From UBA1756 sp045132235 (GTDB lineage: Bacteria; Bacteroidota; Bacteroidia; Bacteroidales; WCHB1-69): a stretch of 64,000 nt of DNA. The stretch covers positions 62,001 through 126,000 of the forward strand of contig JBGURX010000007.1 in the NCBI GenBank assembly GCA_045132235.1, written 5' to 3'. The position numbers and the translations under genes are program-made. Position 1 is the first letter of the stretch, and the number at the start of each line of letters is the position of its first letter. Below are positions 52,807 to 61,332 of this stretch, in pieces. Under the pieces are notes generated by a model. That model saw only the letters and a list, made by a program, of their open reading frames with translations, was not told the origin of the DNA and ran no database searches.

Positions 52807-53217
52807 ATGAAAAGAACAACCTCTCTTTTTATTCTTTCTGTATTTGCTTCTAACATTCTATATTCCTGTCAGAAACACGCAGATACTGTGTCAGATAATA
52901 ATGTTTCAGATAGTATTCCCTTCACTAACGTGCTTCTTCATAAAGATAGTTTAAATGAGTTGACAGCAGGAGATACAACTATAGGCACATCACCCGATCA
53001 TATTACGACAAGGGAGGAATATGATAATTCGGAGATTTGGTACTTCGAAAATTGGCCAGTTGAAGAAGAGTATTATCGATTTTATCATCAAGCAGTCGTT
53101 AAAAGCAAAAAGAAAGGGATTTCATTGGACTCTGTTTTGCGTTATTATTCACACAGTGAACTTTCTTATGATTCTGTTGTGAAATGGTACACAAACGATT
53201 CCCCCTCATTACAGTAA
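52807..53217 (+). CDS. AT-rich lipoprotein of unknown function
   Basis: 136 residues. The signal peptide ends in LYSC, lipidated Cys21, then an acidic, Ser/Asp/Tyr-rich mature domain (SEIWYFENWPVEEEYYRFYHQA). It is clearly AT-richer than its neighbours, as is the surrounding DNA (about 52740-53300), which suggests recent acquisition or a different selective regime. No family was recognised; no clear partner nearby. Confidence 0.7.
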   Translation: MKRTTSLFILSVFASNILYSCQKHADTVSDNNVSDSIPFTNVLLHKDSLNELTAGDTTIGTSPDHITTREEYDNSEIWYFENWPVEEEYYRFYHQAVVKSKKKGISLDSVLRYYSHSELSYDSVVKWYTNDSPSLQ

Positions 53218-53301
53218 AATTCTTTTTTTCATTCGGATACTATGAATGAAAAACAATCAATTTTAGACTATTGATTTGAAAAGGAATGCATAGCAGATAA
53301 T

Positions 53302-53316
53302 CGTGCCTTTGGCACG
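53302..53316. repeat. Small inverted repeat
   Basis: CGTGCC-TTT-GGCACG in the spacer between convergent genes; may act as a terminator for either strand, but no T-run follows. A run of eight C residues lies at 53350-53357. Confidence 0.45.
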
Positions 53317-53361
53317 CCCAACAAATCTCATGTTCGCGAATTCAGAATGCCCCCCCCGCGG

Positions 53362-53730
53362 CTACTGGCAGCCCAGCTCGGTCTTTTTCTTGCTGATGAG
53401 CAGTCCCAAAGAAGTGATGTCGTTCTGCACGCTCGCCTTTTCAGCAGCGGAAAGCTCTTCATGCTGCTTGTACACCTCATCCAAATCACGGGTGAAATTC
53501 ACCTGACAGGTCATCAGCGCATCACAATCTTTGGCCATATTCACCCGCATCTTGTAATCCGTAACCAACTTCTTTACGGCCTTGCAGCCTGCGCTCTCTT
53601 CCACAGACTCTACCGCCGTGGTGTCGCTACCCGTTGTTGCAGCACCGCCGTTGGTAGAGACAGGACCGCCATTGCATGAAAATAAGATGAATGCCGGGAT
53701 TGCAAATCCCAAAAGAATAAGTCGTTTCAT
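53362..53730 (-). CDS. Small secreted lipoprotein
   Basis: 122 residues. Signal peptide with LFSC gives lipidated Cys19, followed by a Gly/Thr/Ser linker and a helical domain with three more cysteines (AGCKAVKK, KDCDALMTCQV, ELGCQ). Its ATGA overlap with the PAP2 gene (4 nt) shows translational coupling, so it is likely the last gene of the porE-namZ-PAP2 set. Function unknown. Confidence 0.78.
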   Translation of the reverse strand: MKRLILLGFAIPAFILFSCNGGPVSTNGGAATTGSDTTAVESVEESAGCKAVKKLVTDYKMRVNMAKDCDALMTCQVNFTRDLDEVYKQHEELSAAEKASVQNDITSLGLLISKKKTELGCQ

Positions 53731-54314
53731 GGATGATGAATTGGTTTATTTTTGATGAAAAAACGAAGGCAAAGGTACGATAGCAGCGCCGACCAGCAGA
53801 GCCCCACGCACCAGCCACATAGTATATCAATCGGGTAGTGAACGCCCAGATAGAGGCGGCTATAGGAGAGCAGCAGGCTCCAACCGATGGCGGTGGCGAT
53901 GAGCCAGCGGCGTTGTTCCTTGAAAAAGAGGATCAAAAACAGCGCAAAAGCAGCCGTGTTGGCGGCATGTCCGGAGGGAAAACTGTAGTGCCCGCCCCGA
54001 TAAAACTCGCCATTGCTCTGCCGCACCAGCTGGATTTCCTCGGCCAACTCGACGGTATGCGACGGGCGGGGACGCTGCACCGTGCGCTTTACCAAATTAC
54101 AAGTTTGGTCAGTGCAGAGTATCACCAAAGCCACCGTAAGCAATACCCAAAAGCCTTTTTTCTTGAATTTCTTGAAAATAAAGAAGATAGCAGCCAAGTA
54201 AACCGGTAGCCACGTCCATGTGTTGGTGACAATCAAGAAAAGTTGGTCTGCCCACGGTGTATGATGGCCATTGAAGAACAAAAACAAATCGGTGTCAAAG
54301 GCGGGGAAAACCAT
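53727..54314 (-). CDS. PAP2-family membrane phosphatase
   Basis: 195 residues with about six membrane segments and the three phosphatase motifs: KRTVQRPRP (KxxxxxxRP) near 75-83, PSGH near 112, and SRLYLGVHYPID (SRxxxxxHxxxD) near 150. Such enzymes dephosphorylate undecaprenyl pyrophosphate or lipid phosphates at the outer face of the inner membrane, releasing carrier for peptidoglycan synthesis. It overlaps namZ by 1 nt and the lipoprotein by 4 nt. Its place beside NamZ supports a role in cell-wall turnover. Confidence 0.92.
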   Translation of the reverse strand: MVFPAFDTDLFLFFNGHHTPWADQLFLIVTNTWTWLPVYLAAIFFIFKKFKKKGFWVLLTVALVILCTDQTCNLVKRTVQRPRPSHTVELAEEIQLVRQSNGEFYRGGHYSFPSGHAANTAAFALFLILFFKEQRRWLIATAIGWSLLLSYSRLYLGVHYPIDILCGWCVGLCWSALLSYLCLRFFIKNKPIHHP

Positions 54315-55501
54315 TATTCAAAATCTTGATAAAGAAGGTATTGGGCGCGGATGGCTTTGAACTGTTCCAATGCGGGCTGCCACGAAGCACGGATCTCCTC
54401 CGCACTCTTGCCGGCCACCATGGCATTTTTCAGTCCCGTGCCCCCCGCCAGCTTGTTGAAGAAGCCGTTTTTCAGGAAGAAAGTTTCTTTGTTCGGGAAA
54501 TTCTGATAGGCCGTCAGCAGATACTCCAGATTGAAACTGTTGGTGGAATCGAGCATGGCGTGGGCGGTTTCCGTCAGCAGGAAGCCCCGGCAGTCGCGCT
54601 CCTTCAGCGGCGGGTTCTCCGACACCCCTTTGATGGGATGGGGCGTGAAATGGTAGTCGCCGGCCGTCAGGTCGGGATGGCCGTACATCTCGAACGGATG
54701 CTCCGTGCCTCGCCCGATGCTGATGGGCGTGCCCTCAAACAGGCAGAGCGACGGATAGAGGTAAATGGCCTCGTCGGTCTGCAGGTTGGGCGACGGCGCA
54801 ACGGGCAGCGAGTAGCGGGTGGTGTGGTCGTAGTAGGCCATCTTCACCACCGACAGATTGCAATGCACCCCGTTGGCCAGCCAGCCTTCGCCGTTCACCA
54901 TCAGCCCGTATTCGGCAATGGTCATGCCGTGTACCACCGGCACGGGGTGCATCCCCACAAAGGATCGGAAGGCCGTGTCGAGCACGGGACCGTCCACAAA
55001 GTAGCCGTTGGGGTTGGGGCGGTCGAGAATGATAACCGACACACCGTTTTCCGCCGCGGCCTCCATCACGTAGGTAAGGGTGGAGATGTAGGTGTAGAAG
55101 CGGCAGCCCACATCCTGTATGTCGAACAAAATCACGTCGAGGTCTTTCACCTGCTCGGCAGTGGGCTTTTTGTTTTTGCCATACAGGGAGATGATGGGCA
55201 GGCCGGTGGCGGCATCGGTGGAGGACTGGATGCTGGCACCCGCCTCCGCCTCACCCCGGAAGCCATGTTCCGGACAGAAAATCTTGGTGACTTTCACGTC
55301 AAGAGCGAGCAGCGTATCCACCAGATGGGTGGTGCCCACGAGGGAGGTATGGTTACCGCACACCGCCACCCGCTTGCCCTCCAGCTGGGGAACATACTCG
55401 TCCATTAAAGCCGCTCCCACAATAGGCTGGGCCATTGTGGGAGTGACAGCTATCGTGAGAACGATAAGGATTGCAATAACTTTTTGAAAACTATTTTTCA
55501 A
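54314..55501 (-). CDS. namZ: Exo-beta-N-acetylmuramidase (NamZ/DUF1343 family)
   Basis: 395 residues starting with TTG at 55501; this gives a good signal peptide (MKNSFQKVIAILIVLTIAV, cleaved near PTMAQ) and overlaps the porE stop by 11 nt. An ATG 23 codons further upstream in the same frame exists but would lie inside the porE coding region. Family motifs: VCGNHTSLVGTTHLVDTLL, ICPEHGFRGEAEAG, LPIISLYGKNKKPT, DVILFDIQDVGCRFYTYIS. NamZ enzymes remove terminal MurNAc from peptidoglycan fragments. Downstream PAP2 phosphatase suggests a peptidoglycan turnover unit. Confidence 0.9.
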   Translation of the reverse strand: MKNSFQKVIAILIVLTIAVTPTMAQPIVGAALMDEYVPQLEGKRVAVCGNHTSLVGTTHLVDTLLALDVKVTKIFCPEHGFRGEAEAGASIQSSTDAATGLPIISLYGKNKKPTAEQVKDLDVILFDIQDVGCRFYTYISTLTYVMEAAAENGVSVIILDRPNPNGYFVDGPVLDTAFRSFVGMHPVPVVHGMTIAEYGLMVNGEGWLANGVHCNLSVVKMAYYDHTTRYSLPVAPSPNLQTDEAIYLYPSLCLFEGTPISIGRGTEHPFEMYGHPDLTAGDYHFTPHPIKGVSENPPLKERDCRGFLLTETAHAMLDSTNSFNLEYLLTAYQNFPNKETFFLKNGFFNKLAGGTGLKNAMVAGKSAEEIRASWQPALEQFKAIRAQYLLYQDFE

Positions 55502-58016
55502 ATATAATGACTTTTTTAGCTTTATCCAAGGTGAATTTTCCAAAGGTACGGGTAAGGAAATCCTCGCCAACGAGGAAGGATGAGGTAAGACCTTTCTTCA
55601 CCACCACCTTCACATTCTCGGCCTCATTGTCACCCATGTTGAAGTTCTTCAGATTCAGCACAGAGTTCTCAATAATCTGACCGTCTTCTTCATTGATAGC
55701 GGCGGCTTTGGCATCGAAATCGTCGATGGAGACGATGTGGTCTTTCAAGAAGCGCATGGCGTCGGCGTGGTTCATATAGACCGTGTCGCCGGGAACCATC
55801 TCGAAGTTGAAGGTCTTATTGTTGGCGTAGCAGGCACCCTTGACCACACCCTTGGAGATGGTGACGGGGATGGACTTCTGCTTGTACACGTTGATCTGTC
55901 CGGCATCCACCACAGGCGCGATGGTATCGCCGCCGGGCACATAGTCATCGCGGAGGATGTAGAGCTCGGTACGACGGTTGAGCTGGTGGGCGGCCTCCTG
56001 ATAATCCTTCGGTGAGAGGGAGTTGATGTAATCTTCCGTCAGCTTCGTGCCTTTCTTGAAGGTGTATTGCTTCTTGTTGTAAGTCACCGTCATGTCGCTG
56101 GTCAGCACGCGCGGCATGTACTCGCCATAACCCTTCGGGCTGATACGGTTCTTGTCAACCCCCTTCACATTGATAAGGTAGTTAACGCAAGACTCGGCAC
56201 GACGCTGTGAAAGTGCCTCATTGTACTCGTCATTACCGCGGTTATCGGTATGAGAGCGAAGCTCCACTACGAGGGTGGGGTTCTGCGTCATGATGTCATA
56301 CACAAAGAGCAGGGAGTCTTCATACTGCGGTAAAAGATCGGCCTTGTCGAAATCATAAAGAATTTCAGGCAGGACGATAGGTTCGCGCGGCAGCGGGGTA
56401 AGGCGGAAGTCCTGCTTGAGGTCGGTGTTCTCGCTCAAGCCCACGGTGGTCTGGCTGGCGGTGTTGTTCTCGGCGAAATAACCCGAGCGGGTGGTGACCA
56501 TGCTGTAGGTGGTGTTGCCAAGAATCTTATCCTTATCAAATTTATAATAACCCTTCACATCGGTCTTGGTGGAATAGGTCGTACCATCGGAGCCGACGAT
56601 TTCAACCGTTGCGCCGTCGATGGGCTGGAGGTTGGAGGCGTCCTTCACGAAACCGGCGATGGTGTAAACCAACGGACGGAGCAGAAAGTAGTAGATATCA
56701 TCGCCGCCCTTTCCGCCTGCACGGTTGGAAGAGAAGTAACCTTTTTCGATATAGGGAGATTTGGATTTCGGGTCAATGGCGGGAGCGTCATCAAACATGA
56801 TACCGATTTCATCCGCCTCGGAGTTGATGGGCGAAAGCAGGTTTTCGGGGGTCTGGTACTGACCATTCACAAATTCAGAATAGTAGATGTCGAGGCCACC
56901 CAGTCCGTAATGTCCATCGGAGGAGAAATAGAGGAGGCTGTCGCCACGGAGGGCGGGGAACACCTCGTTGCCGCTTGTGTTCACCACGCTGCCGAGGTTC
57001 TTCACATCAGCAGCAGCGAAAGCCTTGGTTTTCTTGGAACGGGTAACCTTGTAAAGGTCGTATCCACCGTAACCGCCCGGCTTGTTGGAGGCGAAGAAGA
57101 GCGTGAGCTCATCGCCCGTGACGAAGGGGTGTACATAGTTGAACGAATCCACGCCGAGATCCACCTTTTCGGGTTCGGTCCAATCTTTGCCCTTCTTGGT
57201 GGTGACATAGATGTAGCAGCCCTTCACCTCTTTCTTGTCCTGCGGACAGTAGGTGTAGTACATGGCGGTAGCTTTCTGGTTGGGACAGGCTTCGCCTTCG
57301 TTGACGACGGTGTTGATGACCTGATTGTCATCGTAGGAGGCCACCGGCGACCAATCGCCAGGCCATTCGGTGTTGCGGCTCTTGGGAAGCTCCGACACGT
57401 AGATGTCGGAGAATGCCTGACCGGTCCACTGGTCGGTACCCTTTCCGTTGGAACCGTCGCGGTTGGAGGTGAACACAATCTGGGTCTTGCGGTCGGGGTT
57501 GCCCCAACGCGGAGCCCACTCATCGTAGCGGGTGTTGAGTTTCTTCATGGGATACACCTCGTAGCGGGTGGGAGTCTCCTTCCATGCTTTAGCGCGGGCG
57601 CACGACTCAATCATTACATCAGCACGAGCATCTTCAGGAGCTTTCTTCTTGAACTCCTGATAATATTTCAAAGCGGCATCATAGTCGCCCTCGTTGATGC
57701 AGATATTACCGAGATGATAAAGAATCAGGGGATTATCCTTCTGATAATTTTTCTTGTACAAACTCTCGTACTGTTTCTTGGCATGTTTCACATCGCCCAT
57801 GATACGATAGCACTCGGCAATCTGGTAGGCCACACGCCGCGATTCGACCTTGTTCTTCTTGATTTTACTCGTCACCTTCTTATATTCCTGCAAAGCCTTT
57901 TCATATTTGCAAGTTCTGAAAGCGTTGTCCGCATCTTTCACCACGGGAGCTTGCGCACTGCAAATCCCTGTGAACAAAATACTTAAGGAGAGAACAATAA
58001 GTTTTTTAATGTTCAT
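55491..58016 (-). CDS. PorE-like TPR/beta-propeller/OmpA protein, with extra C-terminal domain
   Basis: 841 residues from ATG 58016 (signal peptide ending CSAQA). Order: tetratricopeptide repeats (about 22-150), a PD40/WD-type propeller (about 155-460; APRWGNPDRKTQIVFTSNRDG, LFFASNKPGGYGGYDLY), a carboxypeptidase regulatory-like domain (about 470-545), then OmpA peptidoglycan-binding (ILYDFDKADLLPQYE to LRSHTDNRGNDEYNEALSQRRAE; about 565-715). This architecture is that of PorE, which anchors the T9SS ring to peptidoglycan. Unlike that plan, about 110 residues follow the OmpA domain and end FLVGEDFLTRTFGKF, like clan AA retropepsins without the catalytic DTGA. Confidence 0.82.
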   Translation of the reverse strand: MNIKKLIVLSLSILFTGICSAQAPVVKDADNAFRTCKYEKALQEYKKVTSKIKKNKVESRRVAYQIAECYRIMGDVKHAKKQYESLYKKNYQKDNPLILYHLGNICINEGDYDAALKYYQEFKKKAPEDARADVMIESCARAKAWKETPTRYEVYPMKKLNTRYDEWAPRWGNPDRKTQIVFTSNRDGSNGKGTDQWTGQAFSDIYVSELPKSRNTEWPGDWSPVASYDDNQVINTVVNEGEACPNQKATAMYYTYCPQDKKEVKGCYIYVTTKKGKDWTEPEKVDLGVDSFNYVHPFVTGDELTLFFASNKPGGYGGYDLYKVTRSKKTKAFAAADVKNLGSVVNTSGNEVFPALRGDSLLYFSSDGHYGLGGLDIYYSEFVNGQYQTPENLLSPINSEADEIGIMFDDAPAIDPKSKSPYIEKGYFSSNRAGGKGGDDIYYFLLRPLVYTIAGFVKDASNLQPIDGATVEIVGSDGTTYSTKTDVKGYYKFDKDKILGNTTYSMVTTRSGYFAENNTASQTTVGLSENTDLKQDFRLTPLPREPIVLPEILYDFDKADLLPQYEDSLLFVYDIMTQNPTLVVELRSHTDNRGNDEYNEALSQRRAESCVNYLINVKGVDKNRISPKGYGEYMPRVLTSDMTVTYNKKQYTFKKGTKLTEDYINSLSPKDYQEAAHQLNRRTELYILRDDYVPGGDTIAPVVDAGQINVYKQKSIPVTISKGVVKGACYANNKTFNFEMVPGDTVYMNHADAMRFLKDHIVSIDDFDAKAAAINEEDGQIIENSVLNLKNFNMGDNEAENVKVVVKKGLTSSFLVGEDFLTRTFGKFTLDKAKKVIIFEK

Positions 58017-58035
58017 AGTAAAAAATTTTTCCCAT

Positions 58036-58088
58036 AAAAAAATTAGGTTGCTAAAATAGAAAAAATTTTCCAATTATAGCAACCTAAT
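58036..58088 (-). terminator. Rho-independent terminator after secDF
   Basis: 12-bp perfect inverted repeat (58042-58053 with 58077-58088), loop 23 nt. Read on the minus strand a seven-T run (58036-58042) follows. It lies just after the secDF stop (58109) and before the porE-like start, so that gene must have its own promoter. Confidence 0.8.
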
Positions 58089-58108
58089 CTGAAAAAATAT
58101 TTGAAGTC

Positions 58109-61105
58109 TTATTTGGTCAGCTGGATTTTAGCGACATTAGCTTTTTTGGAAGAACGGGAGAGCAAGCCGTGGGCGATAGCCGGAGCGATGAAGATACCGG
58201 AGTAGGTACCGCAGATAATACCCATGAGCATGGCGAAGACGAAGCCCTGGATATTTTCACCGCCGAAGAAGCCCATGATGAAGATGACCAACAACACCAT
58301 GATGGTGGTACCGCAGGTGTTGACGTTACGACCGAGGGTGCTGTTCACGGCATTGTTGAAGTTGGCGGTGTAGCCGGCCTTCGGGGTAAGGGTCAGGTTC
58401 TCACGTACACGGTCGTAGATAATCACCACGTTGTTGATGGAGTAACCGATCACCGTCAACACAGCGGCGATGAACTGCTGGTCGATTTCGAGCGGCAGCA
58501 CATGGCGGAAGATGGCGAACATACCGATGGTGATCAGGGTATCGTGGCAAAGCACGAGGATACTACCCAAACCGAACTGCCAGTTGCGGAATCGGATGGC
58601 GATGTAGATGAAGATGAGCACGAGGGAGATGAGCACGGAGATGATGGCCTTGAGGATCAACTCGTGGGCCATGGCGGCCTGCACGCGAGAGGTACTCAAG
58701 ATTCCGATGTCGTTCTCGTTGATCTCTTCGAATCTGGCCTTGTTGATATGAGATTCAGCCTTGTAAAGACCGCTCAATGACTTGTAGAGCTTGTCTTGGC
58801 ACTTGGCCTCGATTTCCTTGGAGGGATCGTCCACCTGATAGTTGACGAGCACACGCAGACGGTCGGCGGAACCGAAGGTCTTGACCTGCGGGGAGCCACC
58901 GAACTCAGCCGTGACGGCTTCAGCGGCCTGATGCACCTCTGAAGTGGAGAGGGCATGGTCGAACTGCACGATGTACGTACGACCACCGGCGAAGTCGATA
59001 CCCACCTGCATACCGAAGGTGAGGAAGGCGATGATGACGATACCAATCAAACTGGCGGAGATGATATAAGCGATTTTCTTAGCACCGAGGAAGTTGTAGT
59101 TGGTGCCAGTGAAGGCGTTGAGAGTCTTGCTGTTGCCGAAGCTCGGAGTTTTGCCATGGGAAAGTCTTCTCTCGAAAATCATACGGGAGATGAAGATAGC
59201 CGTGAACAGGGAGGAGAGGATACCGATGATCAAGGTGATGGCGAAACCCTTGACAGGACCGGAGCCGACCAGATAGAGAACGAAACCGGTGATAAGGGTG
59301 GTGACGTTACCGTCGATGATGGCGGAGTAGGCGTTCTTGTAACCGTCGGCGACGGCGAGGCGCATACCCTTGCCGTTGCGCACCTCTTCGCGGATACGCT
59401 CGTAAATCAGCACGTTCGCGTCAACTGCCATACCCAAGGTGAGCACGATACCGGCCATACCGGGCAGCGTGAGGGCGGAGCCGAGGGAAGCGAGCACACC
59501 GACCATGAAGAACACGTTGGTGAGCAAAGCGACGTCGGCCACGAGACCGGCGCGGTCGTAGTACAGGAACATGTAGATGAGCACAAGGACGAAGGCCAGT
59601 GCGAAGGAGAGGAGACCCGACTTGATGGATCTTTCACCCAGCGAAGGTCCGACCACGTCGGAGGCGATCACATCGAGGTGCACATCCAAGCCGCCGGAGT
59701 TGAGCACGATGGCCAGCTCCTTGGCTTCCTGCACGTCGAAGTTACCGCTGATCTGGGAACGACCGTTGGCGATGACGTCGTTGATTCTCGGGTAGGAATA
59801 GACCATTTCGTCGAGCACGATGGCGATGCACTCGCCCTTGTTGTCGGTGGTGATGTTCTTCCACTCATCGGCAGCCTGGCTTTCCATCGTCATGTTCACG
59901 ATAACGCGCTGGTACTCGTCGAGGTTCTGCTCGGCATGCTGGATGATACGGTCGCCGCCGATGGTCTTGCTGCTGAGCACCGGTCCTACCACCTCATTCT
60001 CCTTGACGTTGGCCACGGTGAGGGGGATGAGGGAGACCATCTTGGTGTTCTTGTCGAGCTTGGTCCAATAATATACATAGTTGACACCGAGTTTCTCTTT
60101 GATGAGGGGGAGGTAGCGGTTGACCTTGGTGATGCTGGTGTCGGCGAGCGGCATGTTGATCACGGCATGGTCGTAGGGGTTGTTGGAGCAGTAGCCTGCG
60201 ATTTTGGTGAGGGCTTTCTGCATTTCGGGATCGTTGTTGTCGCCAGCTTCCTGAGCGAGTTCCACAACAGCCTTGCGGAAAGCGGCAGGATGGGCTTCGG
60301 TGAGGGAGACCACCTTCCAGAACTCCAACTGAGCGGTGCTCTGGAGGAGGTTTTCGATACGCTCTTTGTCCTTCACACCGGGGAGTTCCACCACGATACG
60401 GCCGGCAGCGTCCTTCTGGATGGTGGGCTGGGTCACACCGTAGCGGTCCACACGCTTGCTGAGGATCTTGAGGGTGGACTCAACGGTATTGGAACGTTCC
60501 TCGCGGAAGCGGTCGATGATCTCCTTGTTGGAGGCGTTGGGCATGTTCAGCTCATCCTTGCCGCCGAAGAACTTGTTGAGTGACTGGTTTTGGGTCTTCT
60601 CGGCATAGATGTCGAGGAAGTCAGTACCATTGGCACCCTTGTTATATTCTTTCACTGCTGCGTTGAAGGGTCCGAGGAACTCGGGTGAGTCGGCATAGAG
60701 GCGGCTGCACTTCTGTTCGACGAGCTCCGGTGAGGAGACCACGAGGGTGATGCTCATACCGCCCTGGAGGTCGAGACCGAGGTTGATTTCTTTCTCCTTG
60801 CTCTGGCCATAGGTGAATCCGAGCCACACGGAGGAGTCTTTCATGCGGTCGAGATACTCGCGCTCGAGGGTGGTCTGCACATCGTTCACGAGGCGGGAAT
60901 ATTCAAGACCCTTGGGGGCTTTTCCGTTCTCAGCCTTGTAAACTGCTATCTGGCTGTTGAGAGCCTTTTCGTAGGCATCTCCAGACGTGGCATACTCCTT
61001 GGCAGACTTCTCAATACTCTTCGTCACCACGGTAAAGGAGAGGCAATAAAGACATGCGAGTGAGATAAGAATGGTAAAAAATAAAACTAAACCTTTGTTT
61101 CGCAT
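58109..61105 (-). CDS. secDF: Fused protein translocase SecDF
   Basis: 998 residues with both halves joined, each with six membrane segments. SecD half: EINLGLDLQGGMSITL near 116-131, periplasmic P1 domain (RVDRYGVTQPTIQ, VELPGVKD), GMAVDANVLIYERIREE. SecF half: FGMQVGIDFAGGRTYIVQF, VIGYSINNVVIIYDRVRE. It uses the proton motive force to pull exported polypeptides across the inner membrane with SecYEG. Fused SecDF is the rule in Bacteroidota. Promoter at 61167-61174. Confidence 0.96.
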   Translation of the reverse strand: MRNKGLVLFFTILISLACLYCLSFTVVTKSIEKSAKEYATSGDAYEKALNSQIAVYKAENGKAPKGLEYSRLVNDVQTTLEREYLDRMKDSSVWLGFTYGQSKEKEINLGLDLQGGMSITLVVSSPELVEQKCSRLYADSPEFLGPFNAAVKEYNKGANGTDFLDIYAEKTQNQSLNKFFGGKDELNMPNASNKEIIDRFREERSNTVESTLKILSKRVDRYGVTQPTIQKDAAGRIVVELPGVKDKERIENLLQSTAQLEFWKVVSLTEAHPAAFRKAVVELAQEAGDNNDPEMQKALTKIAGYCSNNPYDHAVINMPLADTSITKVNRYLPLIKEKLGVNYVYYWTKLDKNTKMVSLIPLTVANVKENEVVGPVLSSKTIGGDRIIQHAEQNLDEYQRVIVNMTMESQAADEWKNITTDNKGECIAIVLDEMVYSYPRINDVIANGRSQISGNFDVQEAKELAIVLNSGGLDVHLDVIASDVVGPSLGERSIKSGLLSFALAFVLVLIYMFLYYDRAGLVADVALLTNVFFMVGVLASLGSALTLPGMAGIVLTLGMAVDANVLIYERIREEVRNGKGMRLAVADGYKNAYSAIIDGNVTTLITGFVLYLVGSGPVKGFAITLIIGILSSLFTAIFISRMIFERRLSHGKTPSFGNSKTLNAFTGTNYNFLGAKKIAYIISASLIGIVIIAFLTFGMQVGIDFAGGRTYIVQFDHALSTSEVHQAAEAVTAEFGGSPQVKTFGSADRLRVLVNYQVDDPSKEIEAKCQDKLYKSLSGLYKAESHINKARFEEINENDIGILSTSRVQAAMAHELILKAIISVLISLVLIFIYIAIRFRNWQFGLGSILVLCHDTLITIGMFAIFRHVLPLEIDQQFIAAVLTVIGYSINNVVIIYDRVRENLTLTPKAGYTANFNNAVNSTLGRNVNTCGTTIMVLLVIFIMGFFGGENIQGFVFAMLMGIICGTYSGIFIAPAIAHGLLSRSSKKANVAKIQLTK

Positions 61106-61166
61106 AAAGCTTATTTATTTGATTTTTAACTATTTATAATATTTTTTCAGATTATTTTTGAGCCTG

Positions 61167-61174
61167 CAAATATA
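61167..61174 (-). promoter_or_regulatory. -7 promoter element for secDF
   Basis: TATATTTG on the minus strand, 61 nt before ATG 61105, in an AT-rich divergent spacer. Confidence 0.55.
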
Positions 61175-61278
61175 CAAAATTTATTAAAAGTGCAACACGC
61201 TCAAATTCTTTATTTTTCATGAATTTTTTGGAAGGATGATTTTTGTAAAAATCCGTGTGATAATCCGACAAAAAATCG

Positions 61279-61286
61279 TACTTTTG
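61279..61286 (+). promoter_or_regulatory. -7 promoter element for the MFS gene
   Basis: TACTTTTG, about 47 nt upstream of the start codon at 61333. Confidence 0.6.
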
Positions 61287-61332
61287 CCCGCTAATTTTTG
61301 GACAACAAATTTATTAACCAAATATTATTATT

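Noticed and set aside
53347..53357. C-run as part of a coding region
   Set aside because: It lies beyond the stop of the minus-strand lipoprotein and in no supported gene.
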